A stretch of DNA of 64,000 nt from a filamentous cyanobacterium CCP2 (GCA_003003615.1 PVWD01000003.1:1-64000); one strand, 5' to 3'; counted from the first letter of the stretch, positions 10,862 through 19,758 are shown. The notes: generated by a model from the letters alone, not told the origin. Translations and numbers: made by a program.

Positions 10862-11586
10862 CTACTCATTTGCCACAACATCCCTCAGTTGTTCACTTTG
10901 CTGTAAGACTTCAATGCTTCTCGTTTCCAACTCCGCTTTTTGACTCCCTTCAGCCGATTCAGCTTGTTCCGCCCATTCCTGTCCGGCTGTTTGCTCTATC
11001 TCGGCTAAGTCCATGAGTAAGTCAAGCTGAGGTAACGCACTACCTAGCAGGTCGTACCAGCGATCGGCTTCATCCACTGTCGGGTTAACCACGCGAATTT
11101 CGGTTCCGGCAATCACATCGGTGGCTTGCTGATCAGGATTACACAGCAATGCAACTTGCCAATAATAAGTTTGCTCAGGGGATAGCTCAATCGGTAAGGG
11201 ATAGGACATGATGCCAGAGGTGCTTTCTAGGGTTGCTGTATGAATGGGTGGCACCTGTAAGGTTTGATTGGCAGCATAGGCGTAGACGCGAAGTTCGACC
11301 TCGACTGGTTCTGAGTCGGGAATGTACCAGGATAAGGTGGGACGGGTGTTACTGGTTTGGCCAACATGGCTGTAGGGAGCCAATAGCGTGAAGGCGGTTT
11401 CTGCGGTTCCAGAACAGCTTCCGGTACGGGTTCCGGCGATCGTCCGAGCATTGGGGGTGGGCCGACCCGGCGAGAGGTATAGCGTCTTTGGGCGAGGGTG
11501 ACATTTGCAAAGGTGACAGTAATGAAAATAAGAGTGACTATCGAGGTTCGGAGTACTTGAGGGAAGCAATGCAGCCGGTAGCTCAT
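10862..11586 (-). pseudogene. DUF928 family protein, frameshifted
   Basis: The gene begins at ATG 11586 with AGGAG upstream and encodes a signal peptide (SIVTLIFITVTFANVTLA) in one frame. The conserved DUF928 body is in another frame. It starts after the C5 run on the minus strand (G5 at 11453-11457) and includes GTRTGSC, LLAPYSHVGQT, PTLSWYIPD and the C-terminal WYDLLGSALPQL motif. One extra base in that run restores a single ~241-aa protein reading RRVGPPPNARTIAGTRTGSC across the join. So the gene is a recent frameshift mutant, a phase-variable gene or an assembly error. DUF928 proteins are exported cyanobacterial proteins of unknown function that commonly accompany CHAT, TpsA and CHASE2 genes, as here. 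Confidence 0.75.
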
Positions 11587-11614
11587 AAAAATCTCCTAGC
11601 AGTTTCAGGATTTG

Positions 11615-11655
11615 ATCAACTTAATCTTCATAACATAATCAATTTAATCTTCATA
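11615..11655. promoter_or_regulatory. Two 18-bp direct repeats upstream of the DUF928 gene
   Basis: ATCAACTTAATCTTCATA (11615-11632) and ATCAATTTAATCTTCATA (11638-11655) differ at one base and are spaced 23 bp apart, about two helical turns. They lie 29-69 bp upstream of the DUF928 start, where a transcription factor would bind. The regulator encoded at 13665-14312 is an obvious candidate, but nothing in the sequence proves it. Confidence 0.45.
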
Positions 11656-11752
11656 CAGAGGATAGGTTTTTATGCCAAATTCAAACAGAATCTTTGCAAA
11701 AAGCCGTACGATGTGTATGATTTTGTCAACTTTTAGACAGAAAAAATAGCTA

Positions 11753-13651
11753 CTAAAACCAGGGTTTTGCGATCGGATAGGTGAGTTCACAAATTGTTCC
11801 TTTCTTTGAATTGGGGATTCGTTGAAAGGTTCCGTTCAATTGCTTTGCTAGCATCATCGCCTGTTGAGTTCCTCGTCCGGCGGATAAGCGAGAATCAATG
11901 GCAATGCCTGAGCCGTTGTCTGCCACGCGGATCAAAATTTTTCCAGCTTGCGGTTTACAAGTCACTTCTAGACGGGTCATTTCTTTGGCATATTTTCCAG
12001 CATTACAGAGTGCTTCTTCCAAAAAGCGACAGAGCCTACGCTTTTGCTCAATGCTAAGAATGCGAACATCGATCGGCTGAAAGGATACCACCTTCACTTT
12101 CAGGGGTTCAAAATGCTGAAAAGGGCGATTCAATGTGGCTCGGTAGACCTCGTGGAGCAGTTCATGGGTGGGGCGTTGCAAGTCGAATGAGTGTCCGTTG
12201 CAGACGTAAAAATGTTGATTTGGGAGCAGCGTTTCCTGCTGAATGGAGTCGTACACCATTCGTAATTCATGGTTCAGTTTTTGGAGTTCATTATAGAGCT
12301 GATCACGCGAGTAAGACTCCTCCGGACAATGCCGCATGATTCCAGCAAGCGTTTGTAACGGCCCATTGTGAATCGCGTCAAAGGTGTGCTCAATTACAGA
12401 TTGACGATCGTAAATTTTTGCTTTGAGGTCTTGCTGATGGCGGTAGAAAAGAGCAGCAGTCAGCCCTGCACTATTCAAAATCAGGACGCTTAGAGCCGGA
12501 ACAAGCGGCAGCCACCATCCTCCCATGAGTGCCACAACACAAAGGATAAACAAAACAGTACTAGCAATGCCCAGCGCGAAAAGGGTTTTGAAGGGTGATG
12601 CTAAAACTCGGCTTAGAACAATTCCAAGCAACCCCCAACCGATAATCCATACATAATCCCAAGTATTAGCCCACGTTCTCAACAAAGGCCGATCGTCTAA
12701 TACTGCGCTGATGATTTGACTCGCTACATGGGCATGGCTCTCTACACCATAAATTAATCCAGAACTATCATTATCTACCGCTGAAGAACGCACTAAGTCT
12801 CCGGCACTCACCGCCCTTGAACCAATCAAAACAACACGATCGCGAATCCATTCTTCTGGTACATTTCCATTCAAAATATCAGTCATTGATACCCGATGAA
12901 AGGGTTCCTCGCCGCTGCGATAGTGAATTAAAGTTTGATAGTTATTTGCATCGGCATTGACATAGCCGCCAGAATTAGGCAGCACATAAGGGATTTCTAC
13001 ATCCCCAAACCGCATTGCCACCGGATCATAAATACCATTTTCTAGATCAATTCCCTCTTCAGCCAAGTAACGTTCAGTCAGTAACAAAGCCAGAGAAAAT
13101 CTCTGCTCTCCTGTTTCAGTAAACGTTTCCAACAAACTTCGTCGTAAGGCTGTATCTGCATCCAAAACAACATCTGCAAACCCGATCTGCTCCGGTGCTA
13201 ATCCCGCAGGAGGGGCGATCGTATTGTTACTCAGATCTGGTAGCACCTTTTCAATTCCAATAATATTTTCGGCTTGAAAGGCTTGATTTAATCTATCTTG
13301 TCCAGGTTCTACAGGTAAATCTCGGATTAAATCTAGCCCAATCACTCTGGGTTCATCGGTTTGTAATGTTTCGATTAGTTCAGCCAACGTTCCATCTGAA
13401 ATGGGATACGTGCCAACTGCCTGAATATCTGCTTCATCGATTCCAACAATTAAAATTCGTTCATCGGTTGATTCTGGTGAACGCGATCGAAGGAGGAAAT
13501 CAAGCATCCACCACTCGGAAGGCTGTAAGGCCCCTACCAATCGCAGTAGTATTACTAAACCAATCACAAATAATCCTGGCAATGCACCAATCCGCCAGAT
13601 TGCAACCTCATCCCGAATTCGTTCCCAATACTTGTGACTCATCTTACCCAT
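11753..13651 (-). CDS. CHASE2-domain sensor histidine kinase (NarL-partner type)
   Basis: This is a 632-aa membrane kinase. After a transmembrane helix (about residues 21-41), a periplasmic CHASE2 domain runs to about residue 315, with motifs ILIVGIDEADIQ, VIGLDLIRD and RDRVVLIGSRA. Three transmembrane helices follow (about 328-400). The dimerisation helix carries His428 in AIHNGPLQTL, where most HisKA_3 kinases have HD. The ATPase domain has an N-box (FLEEALCNAGKYA) and a G-box (VADNGSGI). It should phosphorylate the response regulator encoded 13 bp upstream in the same operon. CHASE2 senses unknown extracellular cues. ATG 13651 lies inside a heptamer repeat and lacks a clear ribosome-binding site; ATG 13642 is equally possible. 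Confidence 0.88.
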   Translation of the reverse strand: MGKMSHKYWERIRDEVAIWRIGALPGLFVIGLVILLRLVGALQPSEWWMLDFLLRSRSPESTDERILIVGIDEADIQAVGTYPISDGTLAELIETLQTDEPRVIGLDLIRDLPVEPGQDRLNQAFQAENIIGIEKVLPDLSNNTIAPPAGLAPEQIGFADVVLDADTALRRSLLETFTETGEQRFSLALLLTERYLAEEGIDLENGIYDPVAMRFGDVEIPYVLPNSGGYVNADANNYQTLIHYRSGEEPFHRVSMTDILNGNVPEEWIRDRVVLIGSRAVSAGDLVRSSAVDNDSSGLIYGVESHAHVASQIISAVLDDRPLLRTWANTWDYVWIIGWGLLGIVLSRVLASPFKTLFALGIASTVLFILCVVALMGGWWLPLVPALSVLILNSAGLTAALFYRHQQDLKAKIYDRQSVIEHTFDAIHNGPLQTLAGIMRHCPEESYSRDQLYNELQKLNHELRMVYDSIQQETLLPNQHFYVCNGHSFDLQRPTHELLHEVYRATLNRPFQHFEPLKVKVVSFQPIDVRILSIEQKRRLCRFLEEALCNAGKYAKEMTRLEVTCKPQAGKILIRVADNGSGIAIDSRLSAGRGTQQAMMLAKQLNGTFQRIPNSKKGTICELTYPIAKPWF

Positions 13652-13664
13652 TACCCATTACCCA
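13644..13664. repeat. Three tandem TTACCCA heptamers
   Basis: Three perfect copies of TTACCCA (TGGGTAA on the minus strand) occupy the junction between the response-regulator stop and the kinase start. They even supply one of the candidate kinase start codons. Short tandem heptamer repeats are known from cyanobacterial genomes. Confidence 0.8.
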
Positions 13665-14312
13665 TCAATCAATCAACCCCTCTTCCCGTGCCCGGATTCC
13701 CACCTGAGTTCGCAGATTTTGATTGTCCTCTGGATAAACACTCAGCGCGTCTTGCACTTTTGTCCAATAGTTCCGCACGGTGCGATCGGAAATGTTCATT
13801 TCTTTGGCAATGGCTTTATCCTGTAGCCCTTCCTGATAGGCAAGCCGCAATAATTCCAGCCATTCTGGTTTCACCTCCAGCCCCAGTTTCATTTCCTTCG
13901 GGAGGTAGGTTCCACCATTTAAAGCCATATCCAGCTTAGTGAGCATTTCATCTCGACGCAATTTCTTGTCGGCAATGGTAAAGCCTCCTTCGTGGTCATC
14001 AATCATGGGTTTGAGCCGCACCAGAGGTTTGGGATTCATGCTTTGCACGACAATATTAAGAGTGGGGTAATGCTGCATTAGGAATTTGAGTAACTCAATT
14101 CCGGTTTCAAAGCGGGCCGTTGCTCCTTCAGATTCAGGAATTGACAAATCGACAACGACTAAATCGGGCTGCAATTGTTCGATTAATGTCTGTCCTGTTT
14201 GCCGTGTTTGGGCAATTTGAATGGTTGCATTGGGATAGTGATCTTTTAATAGGTTAACGGTTCCATCTAAAACGAGTTCGTGATCGTCGATCACCACAAT
14301 TGTGCAGTTCAT
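13665..14312 (-). CDS. NarL/FixJ-type response regulator
   Basis: This is 215 aa from ATG 14312; a TTG four codons earlier is less likely. The receiver domain has the acidic pair in VVIDDHELVL and phospho-acceptor Asp55 in LVVVDLSIPES. The C-terminal LuxR-type helix-turn-helix (about residues 150-205) contains LRLAYQEGLQDKAIAKEMNI and SDRTVRNYWTKVQ. It is the predicted partner of the CHASE2 kinase downstream (13-bp gap) and probably also of the degenerate kinase upstream, all three on one strand. The receiver is slightly unusual in carrying an insert after the phospho-Asp (ATARFETGIE). Targets are unknown; the direct repeats in front of the DUF928 gene are a candidate site. Confidence 0.9.
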   Translation of the reverse strand: MNCTIVVIDDHELVLDGTVNLLKDHYPNATIQIAQTRQTGQTLIEQLQPDLVVVDLSIPESEGATARFETGIELLKFLMQHYPTLNIVVQSMNPKPLVRLKPMIDDHEGGFTIADKKLRRDEMLTKLDMALNGGTYLPKEMKLGLEVKPEWLELLRLAYQEGLQDKAIAKEMNISDRTVRNYWTKVQDALSVYPEDNQNLRTQVGIRAREEGLID

Positions 14313-14337
14313 GGTTATCACCAACAGGATGTATGTT

Positions 14338-15405
14338 TTAATCTAACCCTACTGTAAGGGATGGAGCCGATCGCAGCCTCCAATGGCAATACCACGTTAC
14401 AGTTAGCTCACGACGACGGTGAAACAAGTGTCCACGGGCTAACCCACGCATGACTCGGCGCAAGTAGCGCAACTCCTTTGTGTGGAGAATGCTAGAAATC
14501 ATCACCGCATTGGGGTAGGTGACTTTAACCAACAGTTCACCGAATGGTTTGGGGCACTCTACACTGTTGGTTTTATTTTGAGCTAATAAGCGAACGCAAC
14601 ACGGCAACTTTACCGGGCTGATTGGCATCACAATTTGCAACAGTTCATTTAGCACCATCAAGATAATTTGATTTTGTGCTGTGGCTTCCTGCTCCCAGGT
14701 TGTTGGCAGTTCTATCTCTAAATCAGCAGCGTGAAGGCGTTGCCAATTCTGTAAATGAGATTGAATGGCTAAAGGCAAACTGTCTGCAATATAAGGTGGA
14801 GAAAGTTCATCACTAATTTGCTCTAACTGATGATGAATCTTTTCGATCGCCCATAGTTTTGCCTGGTCGGTTTGGTTTGGATCAGTTGCGCTCGTTTGCC
14901 CTGGTTCTAAGGCTGCTTCCAAGTCTCGACGCAAAACAAATAGCTCCTGCATCACCCCATTATGAATGCGTTCGGATTGCACTTCTAAATGTGCTGTTCG
15001 TTGCTCGAACCACCACCGCATCGATCGCTGTAGTTCGAGGTAGGAAACCATAGACCAGAGCAATAGCATCATACAGATTAAGATAATCACGGGCTGAATG
15101 GCTACACACTGCGATCGAGTGTGGGGTACAGGAATGCTTTCTATAAAAAAGACCACTTCTACAATACGGTAGACACTCAAAACATTGCATCCGCGCTTTC
15201 TGCACCCTGAATGGCACAATTCTGCAAGCGAACTTGCCGAAAACTGCAACCCTGCAAAATTAGAAAACCATAATTCTTGGTGACTAAAGTGTTCGAGGTA
15301 GACGGTGGCTCGAGTACAAACTGATGCTAATCCACTCCAATATGTTGCCCAAGCACCTTCTTGTTCCTTCTTATTGGATTTAATGCTGGAGGCGATCGGG
15401 GTCAT
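14338..15405 (-). CDS. Degenerate membrane histidine-kinase-like protein
   Basis: This is a 355-aa protein starting at ATG 15405 behind AGGAGA. One clear transmembrane helix lies near residues 106-122 (VIILICMMLLLWSMVSYL), just before the dimerisation helix. The segment ERIHNGVMQELFVLRRDLEAAL matches a HisKA_3 dimerisation helix with His148 in the same HNG context as the neighbouring CHASE2 kinase. The following part resembles an ATPase domain only in the N-box region (VLNELLQIVMP). No DxGxG G-box is visible, so ATP binding is doubtful. It is the first gene of a three-gene set with the regulator and the CHASE2 kinase. It may act as a phosphotransfer, phosphatase or dimerisation partner instead of an autokinase; this is inference. 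Confidence 0.65.
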   Translation of the reverse strand: MTPIASSIKSNKKEQEGAWATYWSGLASVCTRATVYLEHFSHQELWFSNFAGLQFSASSLAELCHSGCRKRGCNVLSVYRIVEVVFFIESIPVPHTRSQCVAIQPVIILICMMLLLWSMVSYLELQRSMRWWFEQRTAHLEVQSERIHNGVMQELFVLRRDLEAALEPGQTSATDPNQTDQAKLWAIEKIHHQLEQISDELSPPYIADSLPLAIQSHLQNWQRLHAADLEIELPTTWEQEATAQNQIILMVLNELLQIVMPISPVKLPCCVRLLAQNKTNSVECPKPFGELLVKVTYPNAVMISSILHTKELRYLRRVMRGLARGHLFHRRRELTVTWYCHWRLRSAPSLTVGLD

Positions 15406-15491
15406 GGTAATTTCTCCTGATGAGGGGAGTGGGGAGGAATTTTAGGTAGGGGTAATTTGCAGATCACCCCTACAATTTTTAGTTAATCAAC

Positions 15492-17573
15492 TTAATCAAT
15501 CATTTGATCATAGGCGGATTCCAAACCTTGCCATTCTGAATAAACTTGGTTTTCTAGATCCTTCAAGCGTCGGATTTCTGTCTCGCGCTGATACTCACCC
15601 TTTTCCTTTTGCTCTAACAACTTATCCAGTTCAGCTTGGCGCGATTCAATATCCTCATCCATCCGCTGAGAAACTTCGATATCAAAAGAATTCAGCAGAT
15701 TTTTGACTTCTTCATGAACCGTTTCTGCCTTCTGACGCGCTACATCAGATAGGTGCCTCTTCATTTCAGTTCTGACAGATTTAACAAACTTGCGACGGAC
15801 AAATTCCATTTGGGTTGTTCCAGACAATGCCATCAAAAGTCCTGCACCAACCGGAGTCAGCACAATTTCAAATACACCCAGTAGGATAATATTGGCTCCA
15901 ATCACTACACCCAGGTTCACCAGCACACCCTTCCAGTTAAAAGCACCCATACCAGCCCCAGCCGCACCTGCAATATCTCCCATAAAGAAGGCTGCTGCAC
16001 CAGTAGCGAATCTCGCCCAACCTGGATATCGCTCCTCAAGGCTTGTATTGTGAGCAATGGTAATTTGTCCACCAGAAAGTTTGTCATTGATCGTATCTGT
16101 GATGTCTCCATAAGCAGTACCGTATTGGCTGGCACTGAGAGCAATTTTGGAAAAGGCATCTTTGATGTCGCGTTCAGCCCCTTTACTCCACTCTGCCATG
16201 CGATCGTTCAGATATTTCTGGAAGCGTTCTTTCATTTCCTGCTCAAATTCTCTACGCTTACCCTGCCGTAAGAAGTTGAGGAAGTTCAGATCAGGCATGT
16301 AGGGTTTGAAATCAACCACAAAGGTTTCATCCAAACTAGAAATAAAGTTGTAGACTGACTCAGCCAGCATATTTGCTCGCTCGTCCCTCATTTTGATAAT
16401 TTCTTGCCTGAAGTTGCTCTGAATTTCTCGGAGTTGCCGAAACTCTGGTTCAACCGACTTAATGCGCTGCCGCAGTTCGTTCACATCTTGATCCAGTAAT
16501 GGGATTCGCACATGAACAGTTTCATGAACTCGATGATAAGTTTGTCGCATCAGAGTGCGTGCCTGACGAAATTCAGAAATGGCCCGTTCGCGGGTCAAAA
16601 ACCATTCCAGTGAGCCAATAAACTCAGTTAATCCCGTTCCTTCGAGAGATTCTCCTTTGAGGCGGCGGCGCAGCGCATTCAAGGCAGAAGTTTCAAATAC
16701 CCGATCGTCATACAAATCCGTCCCTTCTACTTGGCAATATTCTTGCAGATTCGCTCGAAATACTTGTCGCTGACTGGTTTCAATTTGCTGTACCTCGATC
16801 GCATCATCTGGATCAAAAGCAGACTTTTGTAGCTCATCCCAGCGGTTAACTAGAAAGAAAATCGTCAGTCCTCGATCTTTCAGATAGTTTTCTAAATAGC
16901 GACGTTCCTCCATTGTGCAGGGTTTTGTTGCATTCAGGATAAATAGAATCGCATGGCAGTTGTTAATGTACCCAAGGGTGAGCTGATTGCGATCGTCGGT
17001 GTCGTTTAATCCAGGACTATCGACAATCTCGACTCCATTGTGGAGTAATTCCAAAGGATACTCCACAACGGCATAATTTACGTCTGGAAAGGCAGCTTCT
17101 CCCGTTGCCTCCAGCCGTTTTGCTTCATTTGGATCGATCGTGTAGTATTTGCTGAATTCCTCAAAACTCAGAATTTCAGTTGAGTCATCTTTGAAATAGA
17201 CCGTGACTTTCTCCTCAAATCCGTAGCGAATAATTGTGAGAATTGCAGTGCAAGGATTAACTGCTCTAGGCAGCAGATCTTTACCAAGCAACACATTCAG
17301 TAGTGTGCTCTTGCCATGCTTCATATCCCCCAGCACCATCAAACGGAATCGTCCTTGAGCCAGATTCTCACTCACAAACGTTAAGTCCTGAATTTCTTGA
17401 TGCAGATTCAATGTTCCTGATGCCTGTTCGCCTTCTTCCTCAGCCGCTTGCAAAATAGCTGCCGCGCGATCGAGATATCCAGCAAATTCTTGACGTTTCT
17501 CGGCAATATTGTGTAGGTTTGCAATCAAATTATCAACATCAGTTTTGTATTGTCCATTGACGCTCATGTTCAT
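15492..17573 (-). CDS. Bacterial dynamin-like GTPase (BDLP family)
   Basis: This 693-aa protein starts at ATG 17573 with GGAGA upstream. The GTPase domain shows G1 LGDMKHGKSTLL (Lys88), G3 VDSPGLNDTDDR and G4 VNRWDEL. Long helical segments follow (neck and trunk). A hydrophobic paddle region, about residues 500-590, includes FATGAAAFFMGDIAGAAGAG and VIGANIILLGVFEIVL, and the C-terminal helix is charged. Length and motif order match the membrane-remodelling BDLP described from Nostoc punctiforme, as far as I recall that sequence. It is expected to bind and tubulate lipid membrane in a GTP-dependent way. It stands alone, without the tandem partner dynamins often have, next to a lipase gene. Confidence 0.92.
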   Translation of the reverse strand: MNMSVNGQYKTDVDNLIANLHNIAEKRQEFAGYLDRAAAILQAAEEEGEQASGTLNLHQEIQDLTFVSENLAQGRFRLMVLGDMKHGKSTLLNVLLGKDLLPRAVNPCTAILTIIRYGFEEKVTVYFKDDSTEILSFEEFSKYYTIDPNEAKRLEATGEAAFPDVNYAVVEYPLELLHNGVEIVDSPGLNDTDDRNQLTLGYINNCHAILFILNATKPCTMEERRYLENYLKDRGLTIFFLVNRWDELQKSAFDPDDAIEVQQIETSQRQVFRANLQEYCQVEGTDLYDDRVFETSALNALRRRLKGESLEGTGLTEFIGSLEWFLTRERAISEFRQARTLMRQTYHRVHETVHVRIPLLDQDVNELRQRIKSVEPEFRQLREIQSNFRQEIIKMRDERANMLAESVYNFISSLDETFVVDFKPYMPDLNFLNFLRQGKRREFEQEMKERFQKYLNDRMAEWSKGAERDIKDAFSKIALSASQYGTAYGDITDTINDKLSGGQITIAHNTSLEERYPGWARFATGAAAFFMGDIAGAAGAGMGAFNWKGVLVNLGVVIGANIILLGVFEIVLTPVGAGLLMALSGTTQMEFVRRKFVKSVRTEMKRHLSDVARQKAETVHEEVKNLLNSFDIEVSQRMDEDIESRQAELDKLLEQKEKGEYQRETEIRRLKDLENQVYSEWQGLESAYDQMID

Positions 17574-17634
17574 GGTTTTTCTCCGTGTATTTTTAGGTTG
17601 AACTTTGACTACTCCGATTCGGAAGATAATTCCC

Positions 17635-18636
17635 TCAAGCAGAGAGACCCGCAGGAACCACGCCGTAGTTGAGTAGTTCGATGTAGTAAATCAGTTGATG
17701 CATTCGGTTTGCTGTCTGGCTCACAACGGTTGTGATATCAGATGAAGATTGCATTTGCGGAAGCGTGTTTAGTGCCGTCGCAAGATGCTGCTTCCTCCAG
17801 CGATCGTGTTTTATCCAAGAAATTTCATAGTTTTCATGAATTAGAATCCCTGTACCCGAATGCTGATAGGAAGGCAATGACAAGGCAAAGGGCAACAAGC
17901 CATTGGAAGAGGACAAAATCTGAAACAGATCAGGAATCAAATCATTCACGGTGCGAATCCGAAAGAAATGAGTTCCTAAATCGAGAGGTTGGCACGAAAT
18001 CGGCGGTGCCCCGTAAGTATAGGCTGCATGGATTTTTCGTTCTGGATGTTCTTGTTGCAGTCGGTGGGTCAGCAAAGCGGCAACCGCTCCACCTAAACTG
18101 TGTCCTGCAATCAAGATGGGCTTAGCCACATTTTGTGGTTTCATCACAAATCGGATGACCGGTCGCCATAACCCTTCGGCTAATTGCCCCACACCTGAAT
18201 GAATTTCATTTGCATTGGCAGAAACTAAAAAATTCAACAACCAATCATTCAAATTATGAGAACCGCGTAGCGCAATAATTACATGATGAGGCGTGGATAA
18301 GAAGATGCCGTGAGCAGTCGATCGAGGATAAGTATCCACCCAATCATTAACATAAAGATAACCATCTAACTGACCTCCTTCGGTCAAGGGAATCAACTGG
18401 AGACGTTTACGCACCGCCAAAATGTCTTCATTCGCTGCGATATAGGCAAGGCGGCAAAGGCAGGCTAGTTGCAGTGCTTGTGGGCGATCAAACCTTGGCA
18501 AAACAGATTCAGGGTTTGAAGAATTAGCGGGCAAGAAGCCATTGAAGAGATGATGGGTTCGCCTAGTGTACGTGCGGCAGGCTTGCCAAACCTTGTGCCG
18601 CATCGGATGTTTGTTCCAATCCTGCGATGAACTCAT
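17635..18636 (-). CDS. Class 3 lipase-like alpha/beta hydrolase
   Basis: This is 333 aa from ATG 18636, preceded by a strong AGGAGG. The nucleophile elbow ILIAGHSLGGAVAALL identifies the lipase class 3 family (fungal triglyceride lipase type). RTVNDLIPDLF supplies the probable catalytic Asp, and a His in the HENYEI/WIKHDRW region may complete the triad. VIIALRGSHNLNDWL matches the conserved strand before the elbow. No signal peptide is evident. The likely reaction is hydrolysis of acyl-glycerols or membrane lipids. It lies 61 bp upstream of the dynamin gene on the same strand, so co-transcription and a joint role at membranes are possible. Confidence 0.85.
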   Translation of the reverse strand: MSSSQDWNKHPMRHKVWQACRTYTRRTHHLFNGFLPANSSNPESVLPRFDRPQALQLACLCRLAYIAANEDILAVRKRLQLIPLTEGGQLDGYLYVNDWVDTYPRSTAHGIFLSTPHHVIIALRGSHNLNDWLLNFLVSANANEIHSGVGQLAEGLWRPVIRFVMKPQNVAKPILIAGHSLGGAVAALLTHRLQQEHPERKIHAAYTYGAPPISCQPLDLGTHFFRIRTVNDLIPDLFQILSSSNGLLPFALSLPSYQHSGTGILIHENYEISWIKHDRWRKQHLATALNTLPQMQSSSDITTVVSQTANRMHQLIYYIELLNYGVVPAGLSA

Positions 18637-18685
18637 AGGTTCCTCCTACTTCCTAGCGGTAACGCCAAGACTTTACAGCCCGTCC

Positions 18686-18745
18686 TTCTGTATTCTGTTG
18701 TTCGATATTCTGCTGTTCTGCATTCTGCTGCCCTGTATTCTGCTA
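18686..18745. repeat. Four imperfect 15-bp tandem repeats
   Basis: Units at 18686-18700, 18701-18715, 18716-18730 and 18731-18745 follow the consensus TTCTGTATTCTGCTG with one to four differences. They fill the space between the M48 protease and lipase genes and end on the protease stop codon. Confidence 0.8.
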
Positions 18746-19615
18746 CTTTACACCGGGTAGTAACCAGGGCTTTGTAGCCGATCGCCAATCTTGCTGGTTC
18801 AGAATCTTGTCATATTCGCCGCCTTCTACCCATTTGAACAATTCAGCAGTCCGCATAACTGTCCAGGGGTGCGATCGGTTCATAGTGCTAAGTACTTTTA
18901 CAACTTTGTCTAGCGCATCATAGTCATAGGATTCAAACTCTTTTGCCTGTTTAATAAACTCGTTCACTAATGCAGCACTGTAGTATTTATGCGGTAGCCC
19001 CGCCATTTTTACCATTGCATTTGCTGCAACGTTTGGATCTTGACAAGCCAACAAACCAGCGCGATCGGCTGTGAATTCTGACATCCGTTGCCAATTTTGT
19101 AAGGCAAGTTGCAAACCAGATGTCAATAGCCCTCCGATTCCCAGCGTGAAATTACCAAGATAGTGAACTAAAGCAGGAAGATAAGTTGCTGTTTGATAAT
19201 ACAAAACATGCTTGCTTTTAATATGTCCAAGTTCATGGGCAATGACAAACAGCAGCTCATCTGGAGAGAGCAAATCAATACAACCCGAATTCAAAACAAT
19301 AATCGGTTTTTCCACGCCAGCCGTGAATCCATTAATGTTGTAATTCCATTGCAGATACAAATCTGGTTGATGACAAATACCCAGAATATTGCAAGCTTCT
19401 CGCAATGCATTGTGTAGCTCTGGAAAGTTTGTTTGACTGACCTTTAAGCTACTCCCTGTATATTGAACTCGTAGAAGCCGTTCAAACCCGATTTCATTCA
19501 GCTTACGAGTCAGCCCAGTAAAACCTGGAACTTGTTCCAAGGCATCACGTGCTGATTTATCCCAAGGATGTTCATAGGATTCAATTTGTAGAAAAGGTAT
19601 CTTATTTCTGTTCAT
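18743..19615 (-). CDS. M48 family zinc metalloprotease
   Basis: This is 290 aa from ATG 19615 with GGAG upstream. The zinc site is FVIAHELGHIKSKH (HExxH), and the third ligand is the Glu in SEFTADRAGLLA, the typical M48 ExxxD arrangement. A hydrophobic loop between them (TATYLPALVHYLGNFTLGIGGLLTSG) probably associates with the membrane. Unlike HtpX there is no strong N-terminal transmembrane helix, and the protein resembles the cyanobacterial cytoplasmic-side M48 proteins. It is expected to degrade misfolded or specific membrane-associated proteins. It is followed by the lipase and dynamin genes on the same strand. Confidence 0.9.
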   Translation of the reverse strand: MNRNKIPFLQIESYEHPWDKSARDALEQVPGFTGLTRKLNEIGFERLLRVQYTGSSLKVSQTNFPELHNALREACNILGICHQPDLYLQWNYNINGFTAGVEKPIIVLNSGCIDLLSPDELLFVIAHELGHIKSKHVLYYQTATYLPALVHYLGNFTLGIGGLLTSGLQLALQNWQRMSEFTADRAGLLACQDPNVAANAMVKMAGLPHKYYSAALVNEFIKQAKEFESYDYDALDKVVKVLSTMNRSHPWTVMRTAELFKWVEGGEYDKILNQQDWRSATKPWLLPGVK

Positions 19616-19704
19616 GGTTTACTCCAATCTCTGATTAACTTCCATAGCTGAAAGATATTGAATTTCGCTCAACATTTCGTTCCCCGTTTCTGTAAGGACT
19701 GTCT

Positions 19705-19758
19705 CAGTTTTTGGAATTGCTGTTTGCAGAAAACAGATATTGGAATTGCAGAAAACTG
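19705..19758. repeat. Nested direct and inverted repeats in the 19.6-19.9 kb gap
   Basis: TTGGAATTGC occurs at 19711-19720 and 19740-19749, and TGCAGAAAAC at 19725-19734 and 19747-19756. CAGTTTT (19705-19711) can pair with AAAACTG (19752-19758), and CTGTTT (19720-19725) with AAACAG (19731-19736). The surrounding 309-bp gap (19616-19924) should hold the promoters of the divergent M48 and small membrane protein genes; these repeats are candidate regulator sites. I see nothing else there. Confidence 0.35.
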
